NCBI RefSeq assembly: GCF_022458985.1
Contig: NC_061786.1
Coordinates: 23,127,974-23,191,973 of the forward strand
DNA: 64,000 nt
Source: Mugil cephalus
Taxonomy: Eukaryota > Chordata > Actinopteri > Mugiliformes > Mugilidae
Reading direction: 5' to 3'
The notes beneath the pieces were generated by a model. The model was not told the origin of the DNA. It ran no database searches and saw only the letters and a list, made by a program, of their open reading frames with translations. Numbering within the stretch: the first letter of the stretch is position 1; each line of letters opens with the position of its first letter. This document shows, piece by piece, positions 23,801 to 33,600 of the stretch. Made by a program: the position numbers and the translations under genes.

Positions 23801-26800
23801 GCCAACACAGAGACAAACAACCATTCACACTTAGGATCAATGTAGAGACACCAATCAGCCTGATGAGCATGTCTTTGGAGGTATGAGGAAACTGGAGTAC
23901 CCGGAGAGAATCACAGGGAGAACATGCAAACCCACCCACAAAGACCTGAATTTTTAATTCTAGAGCATTTGCTGTATCAGAAAGTAGGGAAGTTCTGTCT
24001 GGATAACTTTCTGACTTTGTTGTCCTCTTAGTGTCAAAGGTGGAGCTGAAGGAGGGGATGTCATCTGTCGTACTTCCTTTCAAAACCATCATCAAGCTGC
24101 CTGTAGGTACCACTGTGGAGTGGAGCCGCTCTGAACCTGAACCCATGAAGGTTCATGTTTATGAGAGCAGCGACCTTCCCGTGAAACAAGACCAGATGTA
24201 CAGAGACCGCACAGAAATGGAGACAGACAGACTGAAACATGGAGACCTGAGTCTGACCCTGAGGAACCCATGCTACCGAGACCGAGGCACCTACATCTGC
24301 ACCGTCCACAAGGACAGTAAAATCCTGACACAGAAAGTAGTGCGACTCTGGGTCAAAGGTTGGTACCGTAGACACTGGTCAAAGATCGCTGTCGACCACT
24401 GCTGCTGCACTCGGTGAAAATATTGCTGGTTGTCCCTTCAGATGTCCTTGTGGAGATGGAGGAGTGGTCCACATCTGTCACACTGCCCTTCAAAACAACA
24501 CGGGAGCTGCCTGAAGGTTCAACAATAGAGTGGAAGCGCATTAAACCTCAACCCATGGTTGTCCATGTGTACGAGAATGATCGAGACCAAACTGATGAAC
24601 AGGATGAATATTATCGTAATCGCACAAAGATGAATGATAACCCACTGGAGTCCAAAGACCTCAGTCTGACCCTGACTAAGCCAGGACTGAGTGACAGAGG
24701 GACGTACGTCTGCACCGTCAGCCATGATGGAGACATCCTGACACAGAGAGCTGTGGTCTGCCGGATCAAAGGTGAGAATCTTGCATACCAGTCAAAGACC
24801 AGTGTAGGTCACTGTGACTGCAGTTGGTGAATATATTGTTGTGATCTGTGTTTGCTTTCAGAAGTCCTTGTGGAAGTGAAGGAATGGGAGAAATCTCTCA
24901 AACTTCCCTTCAAAACAACACATACGCTGCCTGAAGGTTCAGCAATAGAATGGAAACGTACTGAACCTAAACCCATGGTTGTTCACGTGTACGAGAACGG
25001 CAAAGACAAACCTGAGAAACAGAATGAACAATACCGTGGTCGCACAAAGATGAATGATAACCCACTACAGTCCAAAGACCTCAGTCTGACCCTGACTAAA
25101 CCAGGACTGATTGACAGAGGGACGTACGTCTGCACCGTCAGCAAAGATGGAGACATCCTGACACAGAGAGCCGTGGTCTGCTGGGCCCATGGTGAGTACT
25201 GCAGACACAATGGTACATAGTTCATTCGTTCATTTGTAATTCAAAAAGCAGCCGCATAAAATACTCCATCATATCATAACAGCATATTTCCCACAGTACA
25301 AATCAACTCTAGATCAACAGTGTAGGATCTTGTGAAGATGCAGGAAAAACTGTGATAGTGCATGACTGCTGAGGTCTAGGAACAAACCACTGCTCTAAAA
25401 CCAAGTCAAAGAACACCATCCCACCTGTGAAGCACAGGGGTGGGAGGATCATGTTCTGGAGCATGTAAAGCGTAATCCAGCCGGGTAAGCAAGGGTGACG
25501 CACACATCCAGACTGTGCAGCCGGTTCCTGGTATTTGTGAACTTTCTCCTCTTCTCTGCCGTCTCTTTAGTCATATCGGGGGAAAACGAAAGCTTGCAGC
25601 CTCCCCAGATTGCGTCCTCCTTATCCATGTATTTCTCCCTTGCAGTAGACAACACTCGTTCCCTTTCTTAGAAACCACATGATAATGGGTCTGGGTGGCC
25701 GGCTGTCCTCAGGCATTGGTATTGGGGCAAGGTGCACTCGCTGCAGCTGTGATCCGTCCAGATCAATCCCCAGGGCCTTGGAAATTATTTTCTTCACGCA
25801 GTCTGTTGGGTTTCTACTGTCAAGGTTTTCTCTCAGGTCCACGAGCTGCAGATTTTAGCGTCTGTCTCTGTTGGCAGCGTCTTCAACTGCCTGGTGCAGT
25901 TCCTCACATGTTTTTGCACTTTTATCCGCTGTTTGACGAAGTTGGTGGTTCTCATCTTCTAGCCGTTTGCGTCTTTCTGCTTCATCTAGCTGGGTCAGTA
26001 TGCCGTTGACATCTGTTCTCAGACCGGCACTGGCCTCTTTCATTTCGGTCACGTCTGCCTGCAAAGCTCCCAAGAGCTTCCTGACTTGTCCCATCTCTTC
26101 TGTAGCTTTCTCCAGGGACTGTTGCATAGCAGCCAAGACACCTCCACAGTTGAACTCTCCTTTACCGGTTCCCGTCATGGAACTAGTGAAATATTGCCGC
26201 TGTATTTTGTTGCTCTAGTGTTCATAATACCAGATAATAATTACCAGAGCTCCAAATGTAGCTAAAGTGTTAAACTATCGCCTCGCCAGGACTTAAAGCA
26301 CGACCACTCAGATTCACCTAACTGGTTAAGGTTAAATTGGTGGATTAATCAGGACGTTTGCAATGTCACGTGACTCCCCAGTTTGCTTTGAAAAATTGTC
26401 TGTTTTCCTCAGGTCCTCAGACAGACAAGCGGGGCCCATAATGGTAAAAGGAGGCCTCACCGTATGTTTTTGTTAAAACTTTTAATGTAATTGAAGATGC
26501 ATTTTAAAAGGGCATCTATTGGGTCAATGTTATCAGGAGACATGAATATGTAAAGCTGTGTATCAACATAACTGTGGAAAATATTGCTCCTTATGACGTC
26601 TCCCAGTGGCAACATATAAAAATTAAAAAAGGGTTGGACCTAAGACTGAGCCTTGGGGGACACCCCAATTCATTTTATAGCAATAAACATAACAAAGACA
26701 AGAGATGTCCACGCAGTGACAGTTAAGAGTAATGTAACTTTAATAAACATAACTCAAATTCAACTCGCTTTGAAAGTCAGTGATCACTGGTGAGGTGTAA

Positions 26801-29555
26801 GGTGAGTGGATGCAGGTATAATCACAGAAGCCAAAAGAACCAAACAAACATAGCCAAAAGTCAAGCAACCATGCTGAGTGCACCAGCCATCCAAGAGAGA
26901 GAGTCATCTTCATTTCCTGGACTCTTACATAGAGTCTCGATGGGTGTCTGAAACGAGAGGAGCCAGACAGACCGAAAAACAAAGAACAGGGACAAAATGG
27001 CCGACGGCCATCACAACATTCCTCCATGCTTATGAAAACTTCTCTGCCATTAAGATGAGATTTAAACCAGCTAAAACTGTACCAGACCATCATCAGGGTA
27101 TGAAGTCTGTCCAGTCAACTGTGTTAAATGCTGCACTTAGGTCAAGCAGAACAAGAACCCAGGAACCAGATTGATATCTTTCAAAAATATTATGAGAGTT
27201 TGAAAAATTATTCAACTGATTAAAAACAAGCTTTTCTAAAATCTTACTTAAAAGTGGCAGATAAGACACAGGTCTGAAATTGCTGAGAACTGCTGGATCT
27301 AAATTGTGTCTCTTAGCGCTGTTAGCTTAGCACTGATATGTAGCATGCCTTGGTGACTGGGTTCCCTGGGGTGTTGCGGTAACAACACCCATTTGGGCGG
27401 CTTTTGCTCAGTAGTTAGAGCAGTTGTCCATGAATCAGAGGGTTAGTGGTACATAGAATACATGCTGAAGTGTCCTTGAAGTTGTCTTGTGTGCATGAGA
27501 GGGTAAATGTGACAAAAGTCGGAGATTGTCAAGTGCTTTGAGTACATTAAGTAGAAAATCAGTATATAAATACATTACTAGATGAGGGAAATCCCCATTG
27601 TTATGGATAGTAGTGTAGTTGAACCTTTACTTACTTTACATTTTGTTTGTAGTCTTCTCAGACGTCGTCGTGGAGGTGAATGAGTCGTCTAAATCTGTTA
27701 TACTGCCCTTTAAAACCACACGTCACCTGCCTTCTCATGTAAGAATAGAGTGGAAGCACATTGAACCAGAACCCATGGTTGTTCATGTGCACGAGGACGG
27801 CCGAGACAAACCTGAAGAACAGAATGAACGTTACCGTGGTCGCACAACAATGAACATTGACCCACTACAGTCCAAAGACCTCAGTGTGAAACTGCATGAA
27901 CCAGCACTAAGTGATGGAGGAACCTACATCTGCACCGTCAGCCACGATGAAAAATTACTACTACAGAGAACAGTGCTCTGCCGCTTCAAAGGTGAGTTCC
28001 ATAGATATCAGTCAAAGACCAGTGTAGGTCACAGCTGCTGCAGTTGGTAAAAATGTTGGTATGGTTTCTTGTCTCCTCAGCCATCACTGTGGTGGTGCAG
28101 GAGTGGTCTGAATCTGTCACACTGCCCTTCAAAACCACACATGAGCTGCCTGAAAATATAGAAATAATATGGAAACGCACTGAACCTGAACCCATGATTG
28201 TCCACGTGTACAAGAATGGTCGAAACCACCCTCAGGCACAGAATGCATATTACCGTAGTCGAACAAACATGGACCGTAACCCACTACAGTCCAAAGACCT
28301 CAGTCTGACCCTGACTAAACCAGGACTGAGTGACAGAGGGACGTACGTCTGCACCGTCAGCCATGATGGAGACATCCTGATACAGAGAGCCGTGCTCTGT
28401 CACATCAAAGGTGAGTATCTTAGATAAACTTCTGCTCCTGCTGCCAGTGATGTCACTGCAGATGCTTGTTTTCATCCTGTGTTTTAAATGAAAGTCAAAC
28501 GTGCAGCTGATATGTTAATGTTTTGTTTTAATGTTATCAGTTTACAAAATGCAAAGTGTCACATCAGTATCTGGTGTTACTACCCTTCACCTCCAAACAT
28601 CCAGCATCATCCTTATACTTGGACAAAGTCGGGGGTTTAATAGGATCATAGACACAAAACGAGATCATTTCTCTTCTAAATGTGAAGATGAACTGTCAGA
28701 AACCAGTGGGACCCAGGTTCATCATCTACTGTCTGGACAAGTCTGGACACAAGTGGTCTTCATGGAAGAGCTGCAGCTACAAATCCATCCCTCTGACATG
28801 GAAACAAGACCAAGAGACTCAACTATGAACCAGAACATAGGAACTGGGCTCAGGAACATCTGGACTGATGAGGCAACATGTGGAATATTTGTCAGTTTGT
28901 TGACTGAAGGGCTGGAGAGAGCGACAATAATGAGTGTCTGCAGGCAACAGTGAAGCATGGAGGAGGCTCCTGGAGAGTCTGGTCAGGATCAATGGTCCTC
29001 AATGCTGAGAGATACAGGCAGATACTGATCCATCATCAACACCATCAGGGAGGAGGAGGACTGGCCCCACATTTACTCTGCAGCAGGACAAAGAGCCCAA
29101 ACATCCAGCCAAGGTCATTAAGAACTATCTTCAGAGGAGACAAGAACAGCATGACCCCCCCAGAGACCTGGTCTCAACATCATAGACTGAGTCTGAGTGT
29201 AAGTGGATCTAGAAGAACTGATGGTGTCTGGAAGGTAAAGGGGGGTCACACCAGATACTGATTTGATTCAGATTTCTCTTCTGTTCATTCACTTTACATT
29301 TTGTAAATTGATAAAGATAATCATTATTTATATTTTTGAAAGCGTCTTAGTTTACAACATTTTTCACACTTGCACTAATATTTGTAGAGCTAATTTCTAA
29401 TAATTCCAAAAATATAACATATATATATATAATCTGTTGTCCTCTCAGCATACAAACGGGCCATTTCCAGAAAACCAGATGTGTCTACTGTTGTAAACAT
29501 GGAGGATCTTGCTGTTCGCGTACCTCTACTTCCCGTGTCTGAATCAGGTGTTTAA
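19753..29555 (+). CDS. Immunoglobulin-superfamily receptor-like gene with six V domains
   Basis: Exons: 19753-19789, 21036-21371, 21826-21924, 24032-24358, 24442-24771, 24862-25191, 27662-27991, 28081-28410 and 29449-29555 (TAA 553-555). All introns are phase 1, so any exon can join any other in frame; joined in order they give 741 residues with no stop. The first exon is a signal peptide ([13 protein letters not shown]). The second is a V domain with both Ig cysteines. The third is a transmembrane segment. The next five are V domains of a type familiar in fish, with a conserved LPFKT strand, VEWKR, VHVYENG, YRx[15 protein letters not shown] and YVCTV. The last encodes a 35-residue tail. Cell-surface recognition is likely but no ligand can be named. 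The order V-TM-V5-tail is odd. It may be two tandem genes (19753 to about 22121, and 24032 to 29555 lacking its own start), or an alternatively spliced gene. Confidence 0.7.
21036..21371 (+). other. V-set exon 1, canonical cysteines
   Basis: Reads [20 protein letters not shown] then CYLHDLPED. It has the B-strand Cys (LLPCY), the C-strand Trp (VVWSR) and the DSGIYTC motif of strand F. Acceptor TCCTCACAG, donor AAAG|GTCAGG, phases 1-1. It is clearly different from the five downstream V exons. Confidence 0.85.
21826..21924 (+). other. Transmembrane exon of the IgSF gene
   Basis: Encodes [10 protein letters not shown] then [19 protein letters not shown], a 20-residue hydrophobic helix, and NFIPG. 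Phases 1-1. If the donor at 21925 is not used, the frame runs on to a TAA at 22119-22121 and gives a basic 66-residue tail, so a short V-TM receptor is possible. Confidence 0.8.
22130..23395. mobile_element. Foldback-type DNA element with terminal inverted repeats of about 200 bp
   Basis: The left arm (about 22130-22375) and right arm (about 23160-23395) are inverted copies. Matching words include TTAAATGCCGGTCTG/CAGACCGGCATTTAA, TTGTTTATTATATCACGTAAT/ATTACGTGATATAATAAACAA, GGCCGTATTAACGTGGTATTAA and its complement, and GCGATACGTGTCTTTTC/GAAAAGACACATATCGC. The interior of about 800 bp has no transposase frame and includes a common fish repeat word (GACTTGTAGAATTTCTTGAAGACG) near 22400. Superfamily unknown; it looks non-autonomous. 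Confidence 0.8.
23755..23945 (+). repeat. Common fish interspersed repeat (GGAGTACCCGGAGAGAA family)
   Basis: Contains GACAGGTCTCCAGTACATCACAGGGCC, AACCATTCACACTTAGG, ATGTCTTTGGAGG and AACATGCAAAC, the diagnostic order of a very abundant dispersed repeat in teleosts. A more decayed piece lies at about 42435-42515. Confidence 0.7.
24032..25191 (+). other. Three tandem V-set exons, LPFKT type
   Basis: 24032-24358, 24442-24771 and 24862-25191, all phase 1-1, separated by introns of only 83 and 90 bp. Each has LPFKT at the position of the first Ig cysteine, E(W)xR, VHVYE, YRxRT, LSLTL and Y(V/I)CTV. The second and third are nearly identical through [18 protein letters not shown]. The second intron also preserves the AGTCAAAGACCAGTGTAGGTC-like segment seen after other V exons. 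This shows duplication of exon plus intron as a unit. Confidence 0.85.
25310..25460 (+). mobile_element. Tc1-like transposase fragment
   Basis: CACCTGTGAAGCACAGGGGTGGGAGGATCATG resembles the HGGG core of Tc1-like transposases, preceded by a matching CAAAGAACACCATCCCACC. It is short and decayed. Confidence 0.45.
25460..26180 (-). mobile_element. LINE ORF1 relic (L1/Tx1-type RNA-binding protein)
   Basis: On the minus strand from 26178 the frame encodes a coiled coil ([60 protein letters not shown]). An in-frame TAA at 25855-25857 follows, then an RRM-like part ([39 protein letters not shown]). After a frameshift near 25630 comes a C-terminal part ([40 protein letters not shown]). The domain order is that of L1/Tx1 ORF1p. 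At least one stop and one frameshift make it a pseudo-copy. Confidence 0.75.
26500..26680 (-). mobile_element. LINE reverse-transcriptase fragment (CR1/L2/Rex-like)
   Basis: Minus-strand translation gives, across frames, GV(P)QGSVLGP-like residues, [27 protein letters not shown] and DNIDP. This resembles the YADDTQLY region of fish non-LTR retrotransposons, with the second D of YADD altered and frameshifts present. Confidence 0.65.
26681..27394. repeat. [12 protein letters not shown] repeat-derived sequence in the IgSF gene intron
   Basis: Segments such as TCAACTGTGTTAAATGCTGCACTTAGGTCAAGC (27115-27150) read like a dispersed repeat, not a gene. No acceptable exon is seen. Confidence 0.4.
27395..27580 (+). 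mobile_element. tRNA-derived fish SINE
   Basis: Order of motifs: GGCGGC, GCTCAGTAGTTAGAGCAG (box A-like), ATGAATCAGAGGGTTAGTGG, CATGCTGAAGTGTCCTTGAAG, CAAGTGCTTTGAGTAC and AGTATATAAATAC. This is the head, body and tail order of a widespread teleost SINE. Decayed, but recognisable end to end. Confidence 0.75.
27662..28410 (+). other. Two further tandem V-set exons, LPFKT type
   Basis: 27662-27991 and 28081-28410, phase 1-1, separated by an 89-bp intron that keeps the AGTCAAAGACCAGTGTAGGTC segment shared with the introns near 24380 and 24790. Motifs as in the upstream array ([60 protein letters not shown]). Both lack the first Ig cysteine. They were split from the first three by the TE-filled 2.5-kb intron. 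Confidence 0.85.
28534..29314 (+). mobile_element. Tc1/mariner-like element with intact terminal repeats and a decayed transposase
   Basis: Terminal inverted repeats of 25 bp: TTATCAGTTTACAAAATGCA... at 28534-28558 and its near-complement at 29290-29314. Inner words ATCAGTATCTGGTGT and ACACCAGATACTGAT also pair. Between them, scrambled frames give transposase remnants: [33 protein letters not shown] and DPPRDLVS. Stops and frameshifts throughout. It lies in the last IgSF intron. Confidence 0.85.
29449..29555 (+). other. Terminal coding exon of the IgSF gene
   Basis: Acceptor TTGTCCTCTCAG, phase 1 entry (G|CA), reads [16 protein letters not shown] then [19 protein letters not shown] and stop. 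The basic start (YKR, SRK) looks like the membrane-proximal part of a cytoplasmic tail. No ITIM or ITAM is present. Confidence 0.65.
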
Positions 29556-29639
29556 ACCGAAGACCTGCTGGAGCTGAACAAGTCAAACATCATCTGTGGA
29601 TCATTCCACTGATGTTTGATCAGTTTGGGATGAAGTGAA

Positions 29640-29800
29640 CCTGGAGGCCTCAGGACAACACCTGGTGATGTTCATGTTTTTTTGAGTTGTGTCTGGTCTA
29701 GGTGGCTGCTACATGTCTGAGTAACATCCAGATCAGTGTTATTTACTTCTCTTGTCAATAGTCATAATGTTGTGGCTGATGGTGGTGTATAAATAACTAC
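29640..29800 (+). mobile_element. Mariner-type element end in the IgSF 3' UTR
   Basis: Contains CAGATCAGTGTTATTTACTTC and GTCATAATGTTGTGGCTGATGG, the reverse complement of the CCATAACATTATGACCA end motif seen at 15310. Only one end is present. Confidence 0.5.
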
Positions 29801-29823
29801 CTTGTATCTGTACATTTTTCACT

Positions 29824-29829
29824 AATAAA
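29824..29829 (+). terminator. Polyadenylation signal AATAAA of the IgSF gene
   Basis: CACTAATAAAGACTC about 270 bp after the TAA, with a TG-rich stretch downstream. The only strong signal in the expected place. Confidence 0.6.
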
Positions 29830-30647
29830 GACTCAAATGATTTTCTGTGAGAAGAAATGCTGCAGGAAAGGAAATGATCAGGTTACTGCAGCAGCAAAAC
29901 AAAGTCAACGTTTATTTAAACTGGATCATAATCTGCAGATTACTTCATCAAACTATTGTTTGAGACTTTTTTTTTTTTTTTTAACTCCTGCATGCAGAGA
30001 ACCATCCCAGGAGGTCAGGGTGGTAGGTTTTAAAAGATTTGGTTTGATTTAATGGAGTTTAATTTCAGTCTGTAGCAATCACATGAAACACGATTGTGGT
30101 TAATATTTATTAAAACAAACTTCAAATATATCACAACACAAACCTTAACATCAACGGCAAGAGCTCATGTGTTCACATGTCCTTTATTCCCCGATGTGCA
30201 GTTAATCAAACTGATTGATTTTCTACTGACTTTAAACCATTTCCTGTGTGGGATGAATAAAGGATCATGTGGCCTCTTATATAACACACACATGAAGACA
30301 TAAAATTTATAAAAAATTAAATGCCATGTCAAACAAAGCAACAATTCTCCATAAAAAACATTTAAATATGAGTCAGTACTTGTTCTCAGACTTCAGGACT
30401 TTACGCCTAAAAACATTCAAACCTAAGTGTTAAAGCCACTTAAAGAGTCAAGATTTAAATATTAAAGGACACATGAGGTTTGGATCCTTTCAGACATCGA
30501 CCACAAGGTGGCAGCAACACTCCACATTCACAACAACACGTGTGCTTCAAACACATGTTGACAGGTTCCTCTGTGTGGAGTCACTTTAAAATAACATGAG
30601 GGACTAAAAATAAGCTCCACAGAACAGAGACCAGATGAAACTCCGCC

Positions 30648-33600
30648 TCAGGACGAGAGTCCACAGAGGCTTTCGCTGACCTCCCACAGTTTCCGGGCCA
30701 CGGCGTCGTCCCGGGCCCGGGCGCACACCTCCTGCACGGCGCAGCAGGCGAAGTAGCGGCCGCTCAGGGGTTCGATTCCCTCCTGCAGGGCGCAGTGCAG
30801 CGTGGTCTGAGCTCCGGCCTCCGGGTCCAGGAACAGGAGCTGGGATATGGGCTCGATGAAAACCTTCTGCCACAGGCTGACGTTTCTGGACAGCTCGGTT
30901 CGGACGACGCCTGCACAGACGCACACAGTAAAGATTTAAAATAAATAAAACCAAAAATGTCCGAGGTAAAGAAGAAACATAACGAGTCCAGTTGTCTTTG
31001 TACCAGTAATGAGGTTCCATCTGAATCACAGGATCTTAAATCCCTCGTAAATACAACAGGGAATCAAACCAATGACGTCAAGGTCCCAAAGCTGCTTCTA
31101 ACCTTTAACCACCGCTCAACCCTTTAACTCCTCAGTGCAGGAGAGTATTAGAGACACACATCATGCACTGTGAGAATAAAGTGGACCTTTACTGCGGCTA
31201 AGAAGACCATCAGAGCCACTGCTATTTATATATTTCTATTAGCCGTTATTTCTTCCTGCATGAATGAGGCCTCCTCTTCAAGCTTGTGTGGTTTCTCCTT
31301 GGAAACGGTCTCAGCTTTGGGTTCAGTCTCTGATAGTCCTGATACTGAGAACTAGACTGTGTTTGGAGCCTAAAGAGAAAGGATTCCTTTGTTACTGAAG
31401 CCTGAAGTCTAGTTTCACCACTTCATCTAACAGCCTGCATGCAACAGTCACATGCTCTGGTTGTTATAGGTCCACTTTATTCTCCACATCTGGACTTGAT
31501 TTATATATTATTTTCCTCATGGCCCTGATACTCTTCCATATCTCAGCCTCAAAATGTCCTCTGGGCTTTTTTTGGGGCCTATTTCAGCTTTAAAAATGTC
31601 AAAAATGATGTTTTGCAAGTTTCAGAATACCTGAAACCTTCTGGTAGAGGAGCAAGGGAAATTACCGTAATGACTGTAAAGTTTTGGATTTATTCTGATG
31701 GCGCAAACTGTGATGTAATTTCAGCAAAACAGCTCAAGGTTAAACTTAAACTCATTCCAAAACCACTGTAAACTTTGTCCCAGCTACCCTAAAACCGGAC
31801 TAGATGTGGCCCTGACGCCTGCGATGGCCGGTGAGCGTGTCGTTACCTGGGTGGACGCTGTAGCAGGTGACGCCGCTGCCCTTCAGCCTCTTGGCGAGCT
31901 CGTGGGTGAAGAGCACGTTGCACAGTTTGCTGTTGCAGTACGCCCGGAAGAACTGCCAGCTGTAGCCACCGGTGCCCAGGTCTTTGTTCGCTGCCAGGGC
32001 CTGAAACACAAACAGCTTCGTCATTCAGAGCAGGTGATGACGCACAGGGCTGCGGGTCAGGAATGTTCTGAGCAGCGTGTTCAGTTTGAAGGAATGTCTT
32101 TGAGTTAACTTGATCCCATGTCACCTGCACACAGAGGAATCCTGAAAAGAAGAACCTGTTCTGAAAAGTTCCTAAATCTTGCAGAGTCGTCGAGGAAAAG
32201 GAAGAAGCTGCAGGAAAAAACTGCTGCAAGTTATCGAGTGGGAAATGATCTGAATCTGACGTAAGACACAAAAAATATTTCCGCATAAAAAAAAAAAAAA
32301 CAACTAAAACAGGCTCTGAAAGTGGACAAAGAACTCAACACATGAAATATTACACCACAAAACAAGTGACTCCTTGTTTCCAGTGTGTGAGTCTGTGAGT
32401 CTGGGTCTAATCTGATCCCACTCAGATCAGAACCAGCTGAGTTGTGAGATGTTGGTGGTTTCCTCTCATCAGCTGATGCTCCAACATTTCTACTGGATGA
32501 AGGTCAGGACTTTGACTTGTTCCTAAACATTCATCTGGTTCTTCTGGAGAACCACTGGTGTTCTTGGGCTCCTTGTCTTCCTCCATGACCCAGTTTCTCT
32601 TCACATTCAGCTCATGGACTCATGTCCTGACATTTTCTTTCAGAGTTCACTGGTAGAATTCACAGTTCATTGGTCCATCAATGATGAGCAGATGCAGCAG
32701 AACAGGCCCAAACCAGGACATTAGCGCCCCCATGTGTCATGGAGGGATGAGGTTCTGATGCTGGAATGCAGTGTTGGTTCATCTCCAAACATTTAAACCA
32801 AACTATTCTCCTCTGGTCTCATCTGTCCACTAAACATTGTCCCACATGTTCTTTGTGGACAGAGAGCAGTGTCTTTGGTTGTTGAGTGGATTCATCAACA
32901 TGAACATCAGCCAATGTGAGAGAGGCCTTTAGCTGCTTAGAAGTTCCCCTGGGTTCCTCTGGTTCCTCTCCCACTATGATGGAGTGATGTTTGTTGGTGG
33001 ACCACTCCTGTGGAGGGGAACAGTCGTCTTCAATCTGTCTGACTCTCTGTGGATTATTTGTGGCTTCCAGACTCTTTACAGATGGTTGTGGAACCTTTTC
33101 CAGCCTGATGAGCAACAACAACTCTTTTTCTGAGCTCCTCACAAAGCTCCTTTGATCTGTTGTCATCACACACTTCAACACAAACATGAGACAAATCCCT
33201 GATTTATAGAAACTCAACCAGGAACTAAACCAGGAACTGAGTCTCATCACGTTGATGGAAACTCGTCTGGACACATGGACTCTGATTAATCTCTGATATG
33301 TAACACTGGTTTATTTTCCTAAATTAACATATTTGTCTACTTAAAGGACTTGTGTGAAAATCTGTTGATGTGTCATTTTTATGCAGAAATATAGAAAATT
33401 CTTAAGGAAGCAAAATGTTCTGAGCAGATCGTTAGTTTACAACTAAAAAAAAAGCCAAAATGACAGGACTTTCAAAATAAACTTTAACTGATGTATGAGT
33501 GACGTCTCACCTCGAAGTCGATGTGTCCCCAGCGGTGAGCCATGGAGGACAGGGTGACCACTCGTCCTCCTCCGTCCTCCTTCAGACGCTCCAGCAGCAG

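Noticed and set aside
25855..26178. 107-residue coiled-coil protein as a host gene
   Set aside because: It continues after a stop into L1/Tx1 ORF1-type RNA-binding sequence, so it is a retrotransposon relic.
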